DNA of 64,000 nucleotides from Maribacter sp. (GTDB taxonomy: Bacteria; Bacteroidota; Bacteroidia; Flavobacteriales; Flavobacteriaceae). Shown one piece after another: positions 8,605 to 16,326 of this stretch; the stretch's first letter is position 1; each line of letters begins with the position of its first letter. A program made the position numbers and the translations under genes. The notes beneath the pieces are model-generated. The model made no database searches. It was given only the letters and a program-made list of their open reading frames with translations, and had not been told where the DNA came from. The stretch lies in NCBI GenBank assembly GCA_020629285.1, contig JAHDDP010000007.1, positions 120,204-184,203 of the forward strand. The letters run 5' to 3'.

Positions 8605-9078
8605 ATGAAAACGAACATCGGAATTACAGAAGAAAATAGAGAAAAAGTCGCTGAGCACTTAGCAAAAGTTTTAGCAGATGAATATGTACTTTATACCAAG
8701 ACCTTAAGGGCTCATTGGAATTTAGAAGGCATTGATTTTCATACAAAACATGTATTCTTTGAAGATCATTACAATGCTATTAAAGAATTTATTGATGGCG
8801 TAGCTGAACGTATTAGAAAAATAGGTCATTATGCACCAGGTACTCTAAAACAATTTTTAGAATTAACTCATTTATCAGAAGAAATAGAAGGTGATAATTC
8901 TAGTTTAAATTATATGAAAGTACTATTAGCAGATCATGATACTATTATAGTTGAAATCAGAAAAATGATACCAACTATTGAAGAAGATTTGAAAGACGTA
9001 GGTACAGCAGATTTCTTAACTGGACTTTTACAAGAACATGAAGAAATGGCTTGGATGTTACGTGCTAGTGTAAGTTAA
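8605..9078 (+). CDS. dps: Dps family ferritin-like DNA-protection protein
   Basis: A 157-residue four-helix ferritin-like protein. The dinuclear ferroxidase ligands are visible in RAHWNLEGIDFHTKH and FFEDHYNAIKEFIDGVAERI, the canonical Dps signatures; QEHEEMAWMLRA is the closing helix. Dps dodecamers oxidise and store iron and shield DNA from peroxide. The downstream UBP-zinc-finger and flavoprotein genes are closely spaced on the same strand, suggesting a shared redox-stress unit. Confidence 0.92.
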   Translation: MKTNIGITEENREKVAEHLAKVLADEYVLYTKTLRAHWNLEGIDFHTKHVFFEDHYNAIKEFIDGVAERIRKIGHYAPGTLKQFLELTHLSEEIEGDNSSLNYMKVLLADHDTIIVEIRKMIPTIEEDLKDVGTADFLTGLLQEHEEMAWMLRASVS

Positions 9079-9096
9079 TTATAATAACAATATTTC

Positions 9097-9366
9097 CTGG
9101 AGCAAGATGCATGTGTTCATATTAACGCTATTTCAGAATTAAAAACTGCTACTGAGCACGTATGTGAAGAATGTGTAAAACTTGGCGATGTCTGGGTACA
9201 TTTACGTACATGTCAAGAATGTGGTGTTACACTATGCTGTGACGATTCTAAAAACAAGCATGCTACCGCTCATTTTAATACAACAAGCCATCCCGTTATT
9301 AGTTCTGCCGAACCTAACGAGAGATGGCTTTGGTGTTATAAAGATGAAGCTTTTGTATCGTATTAA
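9097..9366 (+). CDS. UBP-type zinc finger protein with no canonical start codon (CTG at the expected position)
   Basis: The frame encodes a complete ZnF-UBP domain. Cysteine and histidine ligands appear in DACVHIN, HVCEECVKLGDVWVHLRTC, QECGVTLCCDDSKNKHA and HFNTTSHP, ending WLWCYKDEAFVSY. The frame has no ATG, GTG or TTG before the first zinc ligand; an in-frame stop lies at 9085-9087. The natural start position reads CTG-GAG-CAA-GAT, as if ATG had become CTG. About 89 residues if CTG is used. It lies 18 bp after dps and 11 bp before the flavoprotein gene. Either CTG initiates translation or the gene is silenced. Confidence 0.65.
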   Translation: MEQDACVHINAISELKTATEHVCEECVKLGDVWVHLRTCQECGVTLCCDDSKNKHATAHFNTTSHPVISSAEPNERWLWCYKDEAFVSY

Positions 9367-9377
9367 ACCAACCAATT

Positions 9378-11024
9378 ATGATAGATCCTAAATATCCAGA
9401 ACTTACCGATCTGCAAGTAGAGAAACTTAAATCTTACGGTGAAATCGAATTTTATAAAGAGCCCACCGTGGTGTTGGACTTTGGTGATCAACATTACGAT
9501 TTTTTCGTAGTGCTTACTGGCGGAATTAGAATTATAGATCCTGACAAAAAAGATGACAGTCTTACCATTCATAGAAGGCATCAATTTTCCGGTTCAAGTA
9601 GTATTTTATCTCATAGAACGGTTGGTGTATGTGGAGAAACTTTAGAAAATACACAACTAATACGAATTAGTCCCGAAAAGCTAAAAAGTGCCATTGCTAA
9701 ATTCAGCGATATTAGCGATGTACTTTTAAATGCCTTTTTATTGCGGGAAGATGCTCTTAAAAACAACGTTCAAGGTATAAAACTAATAGGTTCTGAACAT
9801 TCTAATGAAACGTATGCTATCCGAGATTTCATGGATAAAAATGATATCTGGTATAATTTTATAGATTCTGACAAGGAGGATGGATTGGTACAAATGTTAG
9901 ATACATTCAACTTAAAGGAATCGGATTTACCGGTATTGATCAATAGTCAGAATAAGATTTCTATTCGTCCATCAATTGATGAAATTGGTATGTGTACAGG
10001 AGTTCGGTTAGAACTACATGATGAAATTTATGATGTTTTGGTCGTAGGCGCTGGACCTGCAGGTTTAGCTGCTAGCGTATACGCGTCTTCAGAAGGATTG
10101 AGTGTATTGACCATTGATAGTAATTCTCCTGGCGGACAAGCTGGCAAGAGTTCTAAAATTGAAAATTACCTGGGATTTCCTACAGGTATTTCCGGTCGGG
10201 ATTTAGCCAACAACGGCTACATTCAAGCTCAAAAGTTTGGCTGTACTATTTCGGTACCGCATAGAGTGGAAGGCATTGAACGTAAAAAAGGTTACTATGA
10301 AATCAACTCTAACAACACTTCAACCTTAAAAGCCAAAACGGTAATTGCTGCAACCGGTGCTGCATATAGAAGACTGCCTTTAGAGGGAATTGAAAAATTT
10401 GAAGGCTCTGGTATATACTATAGCGCCACATCTATGCATGCCAATATGTGCAAGAATACTGAAATAGGTATTGTTGGCGGTGGTAATTCTGCGGGACAAG
10501 CAGCATTATTTTTAGCCAATTATGCGCACAAGGTTTATGTAATTATCAGAAATGAGGATATTGGTGCCAAAATGAGCGATTACTTGGTGCAACGTATCAT
10601 CGCTTGCGAAAATATTGAAGTATTGACCAGTAGTAACGTGGTTAAAGTTGACGGGGATACGTATTTAGAAAAGGTTGAAATCAAAAAGAATGATACATTA
10701 ATTGAGAATAACATCAATTACCTGTTCACTTTTGTTGGCGCCAAACCCTGTACCGAATGGCTAGACAATATTATCGATACCGATGAAAAAGGCTTTGTGC
10801 ACACGGGTCTCACCATTTGCGATAATGCCCTTAAAAGCGAAACGGTATTCAACAATAGAAAACCTTATACATTCGAGACCAGTTTACCCGGACTCTTTGC
10901 TGTGGGCGATGTGCGTTCAGGTTCGGTAAAACGTGTGGCATCGGCAGTAGGCGAGGGGTCTATTGTGGTGAGTGACATCCATAAGTTTTTAGCTCTGGAA
11001 AACGAAGTGAAAACCGTAAAGTAA
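9378..11024 (+). CDS. Cyclic-nucleotide-binding-domain / thioredoxin-reductase-like FAD-dependent oxidoreductase
   Basis: 548 residues in three parts. About 20-130 is a cNMP-binding-like beta barrel, about 133-210 a glutaredoxin-like region without a CxxC, and 218-540 a thioredoxin-reductase fold with GAGPAG (224-229) for FAD and GGGNSAG (367-373) for NAD(P)H, closing with FAVGDVRSGSVKRVASAVGEG. The redox CxxC of TrxB is missing: its place reads YYSATSMHANMC (347-358). It cannot be a standard thioredoxin reductase; a non-dithiol electron acceptor is inferred. The UBP-finger gene ends 11 bp upstream, and an AraC gene follows. Confidence 0.8.
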   Translation: MIDPKYPELTDLQVEKLKSYGEIEFYKEPTVVLDFGDQHYDFFVVLTGGIRIIDPDKKDDSLTIHRRHQFSGSSSILSHRTVGVCGETLENTQLIRISPEKLKSAIAKFSDISDVLLNAFLLREDALKNNVQGIKLIGSEHSNETYAIRDFMDKNDIWYNFIDSDKEDGLVQMLDTFNLKESDLPVLINSQNKISIRPSIDEIGMCTGVRLELHDEIYDVLVVGAGPAGLAASVYASSEGLSVLTIDSNSPGGQAGKSSKIENYLGFPTGISGRDLANNGYIQAQKFGCTISVPHRVEGIERKKGYYEINSNNTSTLKAKTVIAATGAAYRRLPLEGIEKFEGSGIYYSATSMHANMCKNTEIGIVGGGNSAGQAALFLANYAHKVYVIIRNEDIGAKMSDYLVQRIIACENIEVLTSSNVVKVDGDTYLEKVEIKKNDTLIENNINYLFTFVGAKPCTEWLDNIIDTDEKGFVHTGLTICDNALKSETVFNNRKPYTFETSLPGLFAVGDVRSGSVKRVASAVGEGSIVVSDIHKFLALENEVKTVK

Positions 11025-11036
11025 CCTTTTATATTC

Positions 11037-11903
11037 ATGGCTAGAACTATTATAGAGAATATCGTGATTGCGAAATACAAAGACCAAACTTTTTTTGAGT
11101 TTTGTAAATACACGACCATTCGTTTTTTTGAAATTGTATATTTCGAAAAAGGAACAGGAACTATTAAAATCAATGGTAATACCGTACCCTATACTTCTAA
11201 CAGTGTTTTTGTTTTTATTCCTGACGATATTTACATCGTAAACCCTGATTCTGCGACCACCACAGTGGCTATAAAATTTTTAAAGAGTTTTTTTAGAAAA
11301 ACATCTACGCTAAACGAAACCTTACCGGTTAACGATTGGTTTCGAAAAATCGAAGAAATACTAAATAGCGAAAGTCACCAGCTTCGTGAATTGCAATTTG
11401 CAACCGAATCTGACCGGTCACACTTAGTATCTCTTATTAACATGGTTGCGACTGAATATATGAGCGAGCAAACTTTTGATATTTTCATTATTCAAAATTC
11501 CGTATCGGTTATTCTTCATCTTATTGCTAGAAATATTCAATTCATAAATACGGCAGATACGGTAAAGAATGTGAAGTCATCTAAAATTCAACAAATCATC
11601 AACTACATTCACGCCAATATTTACAATTCCGAATTGCTTACCACCAAAAGTCTGGCAGAGGAATTTCATATGTCAGATAATTATATGAGTGAATATTTTA
11701 AAAAGCATACTGATGTTTCATTAAAGAAGTACATCATTAACTACAAGTTAAAACTTGTAGAAACCCGATTAAAGTATACAGACATGCAATTTTCAGAAAT
11801 AGCATTGGAATTGGGCTTTACAGATTCCAGTCATTTGAACAAGACCTTCCAAAGCTATAAAGGGATGACTATAGGTGCTTATAAGGCTAGTATTTCTGCA
11901 TAA
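11037..11903 (+). CDS. AraC family transcriptional regulator (2)
   Basis: 288 residues with an N-terminal cupin-like half (FFEIVYFEKGTGTI, then FIPDDIYIV) and a C-terminal AraC double helix-turn-helix (about 185-285). The signatures are YMSEYFKKHTDVSLKKYI and LGFTDSSHLNKTFQSYKG. The DNA-binding half resembles the regulator at 3428-4324. It lies 12 bp after the flavoprotein gene and ends in a terminator. The next promoter downstream (crotonase) carries the paired ACC half-sites, making this the best local candidate activator for the three matching promoters. Confidence 0.87.
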   Translation: MARTIIENIVIAKYKDQTFFEFCKYTTIRFFEIVYFEKGTGTIKINGNTVPYTSNSVFVFIPDDIYIVNPDSATTTVAIKFLKSFFRKTSTLNETLPVNDWFRKIEEILNSESHQLRELQFATESDRSHLVSLINMVATEYMSEQTFDIFIIQNSVSVILHLIARNIQFINTADTVKNVKSSKIQQIINYIHANIYNSELLTTKSLAEEFHMSDNYMSEYFKKHTDVSLKKYIINYKLKLVETRLKYTDMQFSEIALELGFTDSSHLNKTFQSYKGMTIGAYKASISA

Positions 11904-11922
11904 GCTTTACATAAAATATTTT

Positions 11923-11974
11923 AAGTCAGTATTAGTAATGGTTCAAAGTAATGGTTATTAATACTGGCTTTTTT
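11923..11974 (+). terminator. Intrinsic terminator after the AraC (2) gene
   Basis: AAGTCAGTATTA (11923-11934) pairs with TAATACTGGCTT (11959-11970), a 12-bp stem with one G-T wobble, around a 24-nt loop and followed by TTTT. It lies 19 bp after the stop codon. Confidence 0.65.
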
Positions 11975-12014
11975 ATTTCATCTACTCAGAAAAATAACAT
12001 TTACCTCTTTTTTT

Positions 12015-12069
12015 ACCTAAAGCACTTTGTTTTTTACCCATTTTAAGCTGGTGTCCCTAAATAACTTTG
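12015..12069 (+). promoter_or_regulatory. AraC-type activated promoter of the crotonase gene
   Basis: TTTTACCTAA (ACC at 12015) and TTTTACCCAT (ACC at 12036) are 21 bp apart. The second is 30 bp from the TTTG of TAACTTTG (12062-12069). A further ACC lies at 12003. There is no -33 TTTG at normal spacing. The geometry is the same as at 5595 and 14293. Confidence 0.55.
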
Positions 12070-12113
12070 TACTGTAATTAATACAGATAAATATCAACCA
12101 AAAACATACTATT

Positions 12114-12959
12114 ATGGACTACAAGAATTTTCAAACATTTACGGCAAAACAAACAGGAGGAATTTTAACAATTGATATCAACTTTGGACCAGTAAACGTA
12201 CAGGGACAAGAAATGTTAGCAGATTTAAGCAGCTTATGCTTACGATTAGAAAGAGATAGAAGCGTAAAAGTTGTGGTTTTTGAATCTTCAAATCCAGGAT
12301 ATTGGGTATGTCATTATGATACGAACTTATTAAAAGATATGTCTACAGAAGCTGTTCCAAGAAACGAAGTACAGTTATTGGACTTACAAGCTGTTTTAGA
12401 ACGCTTAAGCAACTTACCACAAGCAACTATAGCAAAAATTGAAGGTTTTGCAAGAGGAGGCGGACACGAAATGGCGTTAGCGTTAGATATGCGTTTTGCA
12501 GCTAGAGGAAAGGCTAAGTTCATGCAGATGGAAGTTGGCATGGGAATTTTACCATGTGGAGGTGGAGCGTCTCGTATGGCTAGACAAACAGGATTAGGAA
12601 AAGCACTAGAAATTATTCTAGGAGCAAGAGATTGGGATGCCGATGAAGCTGAAAAATTTGGGACTATAAACAAAGCATTAGACGCAGATGAAATTGGAGC
12701 TTATGTAGATGCCTTGGCGCAACGTATATCACAATTTCCAGCAGATTCTATTGCCGCTAGTAAACGTGCAGTATATGCATCTATAGATTTACCAATAAAA
12801 GAAGCTTTAAAAGAAGAAGCATACCAATTGTTTCAAGCTACGAGTAAAACTCCTGCAATAAAAAGATTTGCCTATGCAGATGATAACGGAGCACAGTTTG
12901 ACCATAACAACCAAAAGAATTGGGAGCAAATGGTTATGGATATTCAAGAAGTGAATTAA
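12114..12959 (+). CDS. Enoyl-CoA hydratase/isomerase (crotonase) family protein
   Basis: 281 residues of crotonase fold. FARGGGHEMALALDMRFAA is the oxyanion-hole loop and MGILPCGGGASRMARQTG the second half of the active site. IILGARDWDADEAEKFG completes the family signature. The usual catalytic Glu pair of hydratases is not clearly present, so it may act on a non-fatty substrate or be a bacterial polyketide-type crotonase. The promoter is of the AraC type. The quinone-reductase-like gene follows after a 225-bp spacer containing heptamer repeats. Confidence 0.83.
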   Translation: MDYKNFQTFTAKQTGGILTIDINFGPVNVQGQEMLADLSSLCLRLERDRSVKVVVFESSNPGYWVCHYDTNLLKDMSTEAVPRNEVQLLDLQAVLERLSNLPQATIAKIEGFARGGGHEMALALDMRFAARGKAKFMQMEVGMGILPCGGGASRMARQTGLGKALEIILGARDWDADEAEKFGTINKALDADEIGAYVDALAQRISQFPADSIAASKRAVYASIDLPIKEALKEEAYQLFQATSKTPAIKRFAYADDNGAQFDHNNQKNWEQMVMDIQEVN

Positions 12960-13068
12960 GGGCGCTGAGCGACTTGCGCAACACGCTTTACGCTTAGCGC
13001 ATATCGCTTTTAAATTTTTGAATAAAGCGCGGAGCCTACTACGTCTAGCGCATAGCGTACAGCGAAAA
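12960..13068. other. GC-rich degenerate repeat stretch after the crotonase gene
   Basis: The stretch is rich in GCGC, GAGCG, CTTAGCGCATA and TAGCGCATAGCG words repeated loosely, unlike the AT-rich surroundings. It reads as degenerate inverted repeats with no coding potential. It could form structured RNA or be a relic of dispersed repeats. Confidence 0.35.
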
Positions 13069-13170
13069 ACCAACAACGAACAACCAACAACCAACAACCA
13101 ACAACCAACAACCAACAACCAACAACGAACAACGATTAACGATTAACGATTAACGATTAACGATTAACGA
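13069..13170. repeat. Heptanucleotide tandem repeat array (14 units)
   Basis: Fourteen consecutive 7-bp units run from 13069 to 13166 plus a partial ACGA. The first nine are ACCAACA with ACGAACA variants at units 2 and 9; the last five are ACGATTA. The array ends about 15 bp before the ATG of the next gene at 13185, so copy-number change would alter the distance between that start and any upstream element. Not coding. Confidence 0.9.
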
Positions 13171-13184
13171 AATAAAAAATAGAT

Positions 13185-14168
13185 ATGAAAGCAATGTTAT
13201 TAAACAGTTACGGAGAAAATGCAAATTTTGAAGTTTTAGAAATAGCGAAACCGGCAATAAAAGAAAATCACGTTTTAGTGAAAATAGCGGCATCTAGTGT
13301 CAATACTATTGATATGATGATTAAAAATATGGGGTCAGATTTACCATTGTCACCAGCTTTACCAGCTTTATTAGGTATGGATTTTTCCGGAGTAATTGAA
13401 GCTGTTGGAGAAGGTGTAGAGGGTTATGCTGTAGGAGATGAAGTATACGGTTGTGCTGGTGGATTAGCAGATTTACCTGGAACATTAACAGAATACATTG
13501 TAGCTGATAGCAATTTAATTGGTCACAAACCAAAAGACTTGACTATGCGCGAAACTGCAGCTTTACCTTTAGTTGCAATTACAGCTTATGAAGGTTTGAC
13601 AAGAGCAGGCGTAAAAGCAGGTCAAAAAGTATTAATACATGGTGGTTCTGGCGGTGTTGGTCATTTAGCGGTTCAATTGGCTAAATATTTTGGAGCAGAA
13701 GTTTTTGCTACTGGTACAGGTGACAAACAAAAAGCAATTGTTGAAAAATTCGGGGCAACCTTTATCGATTTTAAAACTGAAAAGGTAGCAGATTATACAG
13801 CAAAATATACCGATGGAGGTTTTGATGTTGTTTTTGATACCGTTGGTGGTCCAAACCTTACAAATTCTATGGAAGCAGTTGCCCTAAACGGTCATATTTC
13901 CACAACGGTTTCCTTGTTGGAAATCGATTTAACTCCGTTGCACTTTAAAGGAGCATCATTACACGTGGTCTTTATGTTGATTCCGATGTTACATAACTTC
14001 AAAAGAGAAGATCACGGTAGTATTTTAGAAAAATTAGCTGAAATTTCTAACGAAGGTCATTTAACTCCGATTGTTGATGAAAATCATTTTTCATTAGAGC
14101 AAGTAGGTGATGCTTACACACACTTAGCTAGTGGTACAGCCATTGGTAAAGTTGTGGTTGAAAACTAA
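13185..14168 (+). CDS. Zinc-independent quinone-oxidoreductase-like alcohol dehydrogenase (MDR)
   Basis: 327 residues. GroES-like N-terminal domain with SSVNTIDMMI and a GMDFSGVIEAVGEGV strand, then the Rossmann motif IHGGSGGVGHLAVQLAKYFGA and VFDTVGG. The structural-zinc cysteine lobe is absent, so quinone or enone reduction with NADPH is likely. It starts just after the heptamer array and ends 73 bp before a strong terminator. It is probably the second gene of the crotonase unit, unless the repeat tract uncouples it. Confidence 0.85.
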   Translation: MKAMLLNSYGENANFEVLEIAKPAIKENHVLVKIAASSVNTIDMMIKNMGSDLPLSPALPALLGMDFSGVIEAVGEGVEGYAVGDEVYGCAGGLADLPGTLTEYIVADSNLIGHKPKDLTMRETAALPLVAITAYEGLTRAGVKAGQKVLIHGGSGGVGHLAVQLAKYFGAEVFATGTGDKQKAIVEKFGATFIDFKTEKVADYTAKYTDGGFDVVFDTVGGPNLTNSMEAVALNGHISTTVSLLEIDLTPLHFKGASLHVVFMLIPMLHNFKREDHGSILEKLAEISNEGHLTPIVDENHFSLEQVGDAYTHLASGTAIGKVVVEN

Positions 14169-14241
14169 ATAATAGTAAATAAAATATGTATTAGGATTAG
14201 AGTTGAACGCTCTAAACATGTCGATTAATATGTTCTGTTGA

Positions 14242-14268
14242 ATGCCCCAGAAATGGGGCATTTTTTTG
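14242..14268 (+). terminator. Intrinsic terminator after the quinone-reductase-like gene
   Basis: ATGCCCCA and TGGGGCAT form a perfect 8-bp stem with a GAAA tetraloop, followed by seven T. Confidence 0.88.
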
Positions 14269-14292
14269 CTTTAAAACAAAACCTTGAAATTT

Positions 14293-14347
14293 ACCTAAAC
14301 AACCGTTTTTACTACCAAAAAATTACTGGTTTCTCATATTACCTTTG
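14293..14347 (+). promoter_or_regulatory. AraC-type activated promoter of the 2OG oxygenase-SDR operon
   Basis: ATTTACCTAA (ACC at 14293) and ACTACCAAAA (ACC at 14314) are 21 bp apart. The second is 30 bp from the TTTG of TACCTTTG (14340-14347). No -33 TTTG occurs at normal spacing. Third exact instance of the geometry in this window. Confidence 0.55.
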
Positions 14348-14418
14348 ATATCAGAATGAATAAGTAAATAAAACCAAAAGATTCTCTTAAAGAGGTTTTG
14401 GTAAAAAACAAATATATC

Positions 14419-15381
14419 ATGATAACAATAACAAATACAAATGCACTCGCACAAGCTCGTGCGCTTACACTACCAACTCGCGAAGCTTCACTAAATCGTG
14501 ATTCTTCTGTGTCACAATTTTGGAATAGTAACCGAGAGTTGCTTGAAGATGCTTGGAGCGAATGGGAAATTGAAAACAAAGACAGTTTGTTAGTTCCTGA
14601 TGAAACCTTACTTGACCCAAAATTAAGAAAAGCTATAAACGATGCTTGGGAAAATCCAGAAAAAGAAAATGCTGTTGCTGATTTATGGGAAGAGATTATT
14701 CCTGGGGTATATTCTGCTCAGTTTTTTGATCTAGAACGTCTAGCTGATTTTCGAAAATATCTGGAAGCTACGGTAAATTCTGAAATTCCAAGACGTGCAC
14801 CTTATGGCATTCAGTTGAATCGTTATGGCGTTATGCTAGACCCACGTTCAGAAGGTCATCTTGCTGCACCTAATTTTCAGGCTTTTTATAACGAAATCAT
14901 GGATCGTTATATGCGTCCAATCGCCCGTTTATTACTAGGTACTTATGGCTACGATAACCAAACCTTTGGTTTTTCTATACAATATAATCCTGATAAAGAT
15001 AAAGATTTGCATGCCCATACGGATGCTTCTGCAGCGACCTTGAATATCAATATTAACTTACCTGAAGAAAAATTTACAGGTTCACAAGTCGATTTTCATG
15101 ATGGATCAACAGGTAAAGTTGTTCAAACTATCTTTGAACCCGGTAAGGCAATAATTCATACTGGCAAAGTACCTCATGCTACCCATCCAATTACTAGTGG
15201 ACAACGTAGTAATTTGGTTGTATGGCTATACGGAGATCGTATGCAAATACCACGAGGGGGTGCAAGTAGTTATGGTAGTGTTGATAATTCAACATCAAAA
15301 GTTGTTGCAGCAGAAAATATTACGGCTCGAGAGCGTTGGAGTTTACCAGAAGGTCCCAAAGATACCTTTGCACCGTTTTAA
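14419..15381 (+). CDS. 2-oxoglutarate/Fe(II)-dependent oxygenase (prolyl-hydroxylase-like)
   Basis: 320 residues. The Fe2OG core is in the second half: the HxD iron pair in LHAHTDASAATLNININL, the distal histidine in VPHATHPITSGQR and the 2-oxoglutarate arginine in QRSNLVVWLYG. The order and spacing resemble the P4Hc/lysyl-hydroxylase branch. The N-terminal ~150 residues are specific to this protein. Predicted cytoplasmic; the hydroxylation substrate is unknown. ATG 14419 was chosen over a TTG at 14398. It lies 75 bp upstream of an SDR gene, forming a two-gene unit. Confidence 0.82.
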   Translation: MITITNTNALAQARALTLPTREASLNRDSSVSQFWNSNRELLEDAWSEWEIENKDSLLVPDETLLDPKLRKAINDAWENPEKENAVADLWEEIIPGVYSAQFFDLERLADFRKYLEATVNSEIPRRAPYGIQLNRYGVMLDPRSEGHLAAPNFQAFYNEIMDRYMRPIARLLLGTYGYDNQTFGFSIQYNPDKDKDLHAHTDASAATLNININLPEEKFTGSQVDFHDGSTGKVVQTIFEPGKAIIHTGKVPHATHPITSGQRSNLVVWLYGDRMQIPRGGASSYGSVDNSTSKVVAAENITARERWSLPEGPKDTFAPF

Positions 15382-15456
15382 AAATAAAAGAAAACAGAAT
15401 TTTGGCAGAACATATTCTGCCAAAATTCCATTTGTAAAATACTAAAGTCTAAAAAA

Positions 15457-16245
15457 ATGAAACATATATTAATTACGGGAAGCACAGACGGTATAGGAAA
15501 GCTACTCGCGCTTCGTTTGGCGAAAGAAGGTCATTTTATTGGCGTTCATGGTAGAACGGATACTAAGTTAAAAGCTACTGTAACCGAAATCAAAGCGGAA
15601 TCAAAGAATGACAATATAGTAGGTTTTTTAGCTGATTACTCAAATTTGTCAGACGTTAAACAAATGGCAAAAGAAGTTGCTGAAAAAATGCCGAAAATTG
15701 ATGTTTTGGTAAACAATGCCGGTGTTTTGAAAACTAAAACTGATACTGCTTCGAACGGAGTAGATGTTCGTTTAACAGTAAACTATTTAGCATCATATCA
15801 ATTTACAAATGCGGTATTACCGTTATTGAAAAAGTCAGATACACCTAGAATTGTAAATCTTAGTTCTGCGGCACAATCCCCAGTTTCTTTAAGTGCATTA
15901 AAAGGTGAAATGAGTTTAGGGGCTAATGATGCCTATGCACAAAGTAAATTAGCGTTGACCATGTGGAGTTTTGATTTAGCAAAAAAAGAACCAAGTATTT
16001 TGGTTGTTGCCGTAAACCCAGGTTCGTTATTGAATACTAAAATGGCAAAGGAAGCCTACGGTCAACATTGGTCTCCTGCAGAAAAGGGAGTAGATATTCT
16101 TTATGATTTAAGTATGACCGACAAAGCGAAAACAAACGCTTATTTTGATAATGATAAAGGAGGTTATGCTCAAGCACACCCAGATGCCTATGATGATGAA
16201 AAAATTGAAGAATTGGTTGAGTTAACGAAGAAATTGATTAAATAA
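15457..16245 (+). CDS. SDR family NAD(P)-dependent oxidoreductase (retinol-dehydrogenase-like)
   Basis: 262 residues. ITGSTDGIGKLLALRLA is the cofactor motif, VLVNNAG the second signature, NLSSAAQSP holds the catalytic serine and YAQSKLALT the Tyr-Lys pair. The C-terminal region with NPGSLLNTKMA resembles the WW-domain-oxidoreductase or retinol-dehydrogenase type of SDR. Probably co-transcribed with the 2OG oxygenase, so it may oxidise the hydroxylated product. That partnership is inferred from position only. Confidence 0.85.
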   Translation: MKHILITGSTDGIGKLLALRLAKEGHFIGVHGRTDTKLKATVTEIKAESKNDNIVGFLADYSNLSDVKQMAKEVAEKMPKIDVLVNNAGVLKTKTDTASNGVDVRLTVNYLASYQFTNAVLPLLKKSDTPRIVNLSSAAQSPVSLSALKGEMSLGANDAYAQSKLALTMWSFDLAKKEPSILVVAVNPGSLLNTKMAKEAYGQHWSPAEKGVDILYDLSMTDKAKTNAYFDNDKGGYAQAHPDAYDDEKIEELVELTKKLIK

Positions 16246-16326
16246 TTTTCGCTTGCTATAATTTGAAATGACCATAGTATTAGACGTACTTTCGCAAGTA
16301 TAAATTTTAGTTTTCAAAATCCATAC

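Noticed and set aside
12807..13118. Minus-strand ORF of 103 aa rich in Val/Gly/Cys/Leu
   Set aside because: It is a translation of the heptamer repeat and the crotonase gene's opposite strand.
13069..13170. CRISPR-like array
   Set aside because: Units are 7 bp with no spacers; it is a simple tandem repeat.
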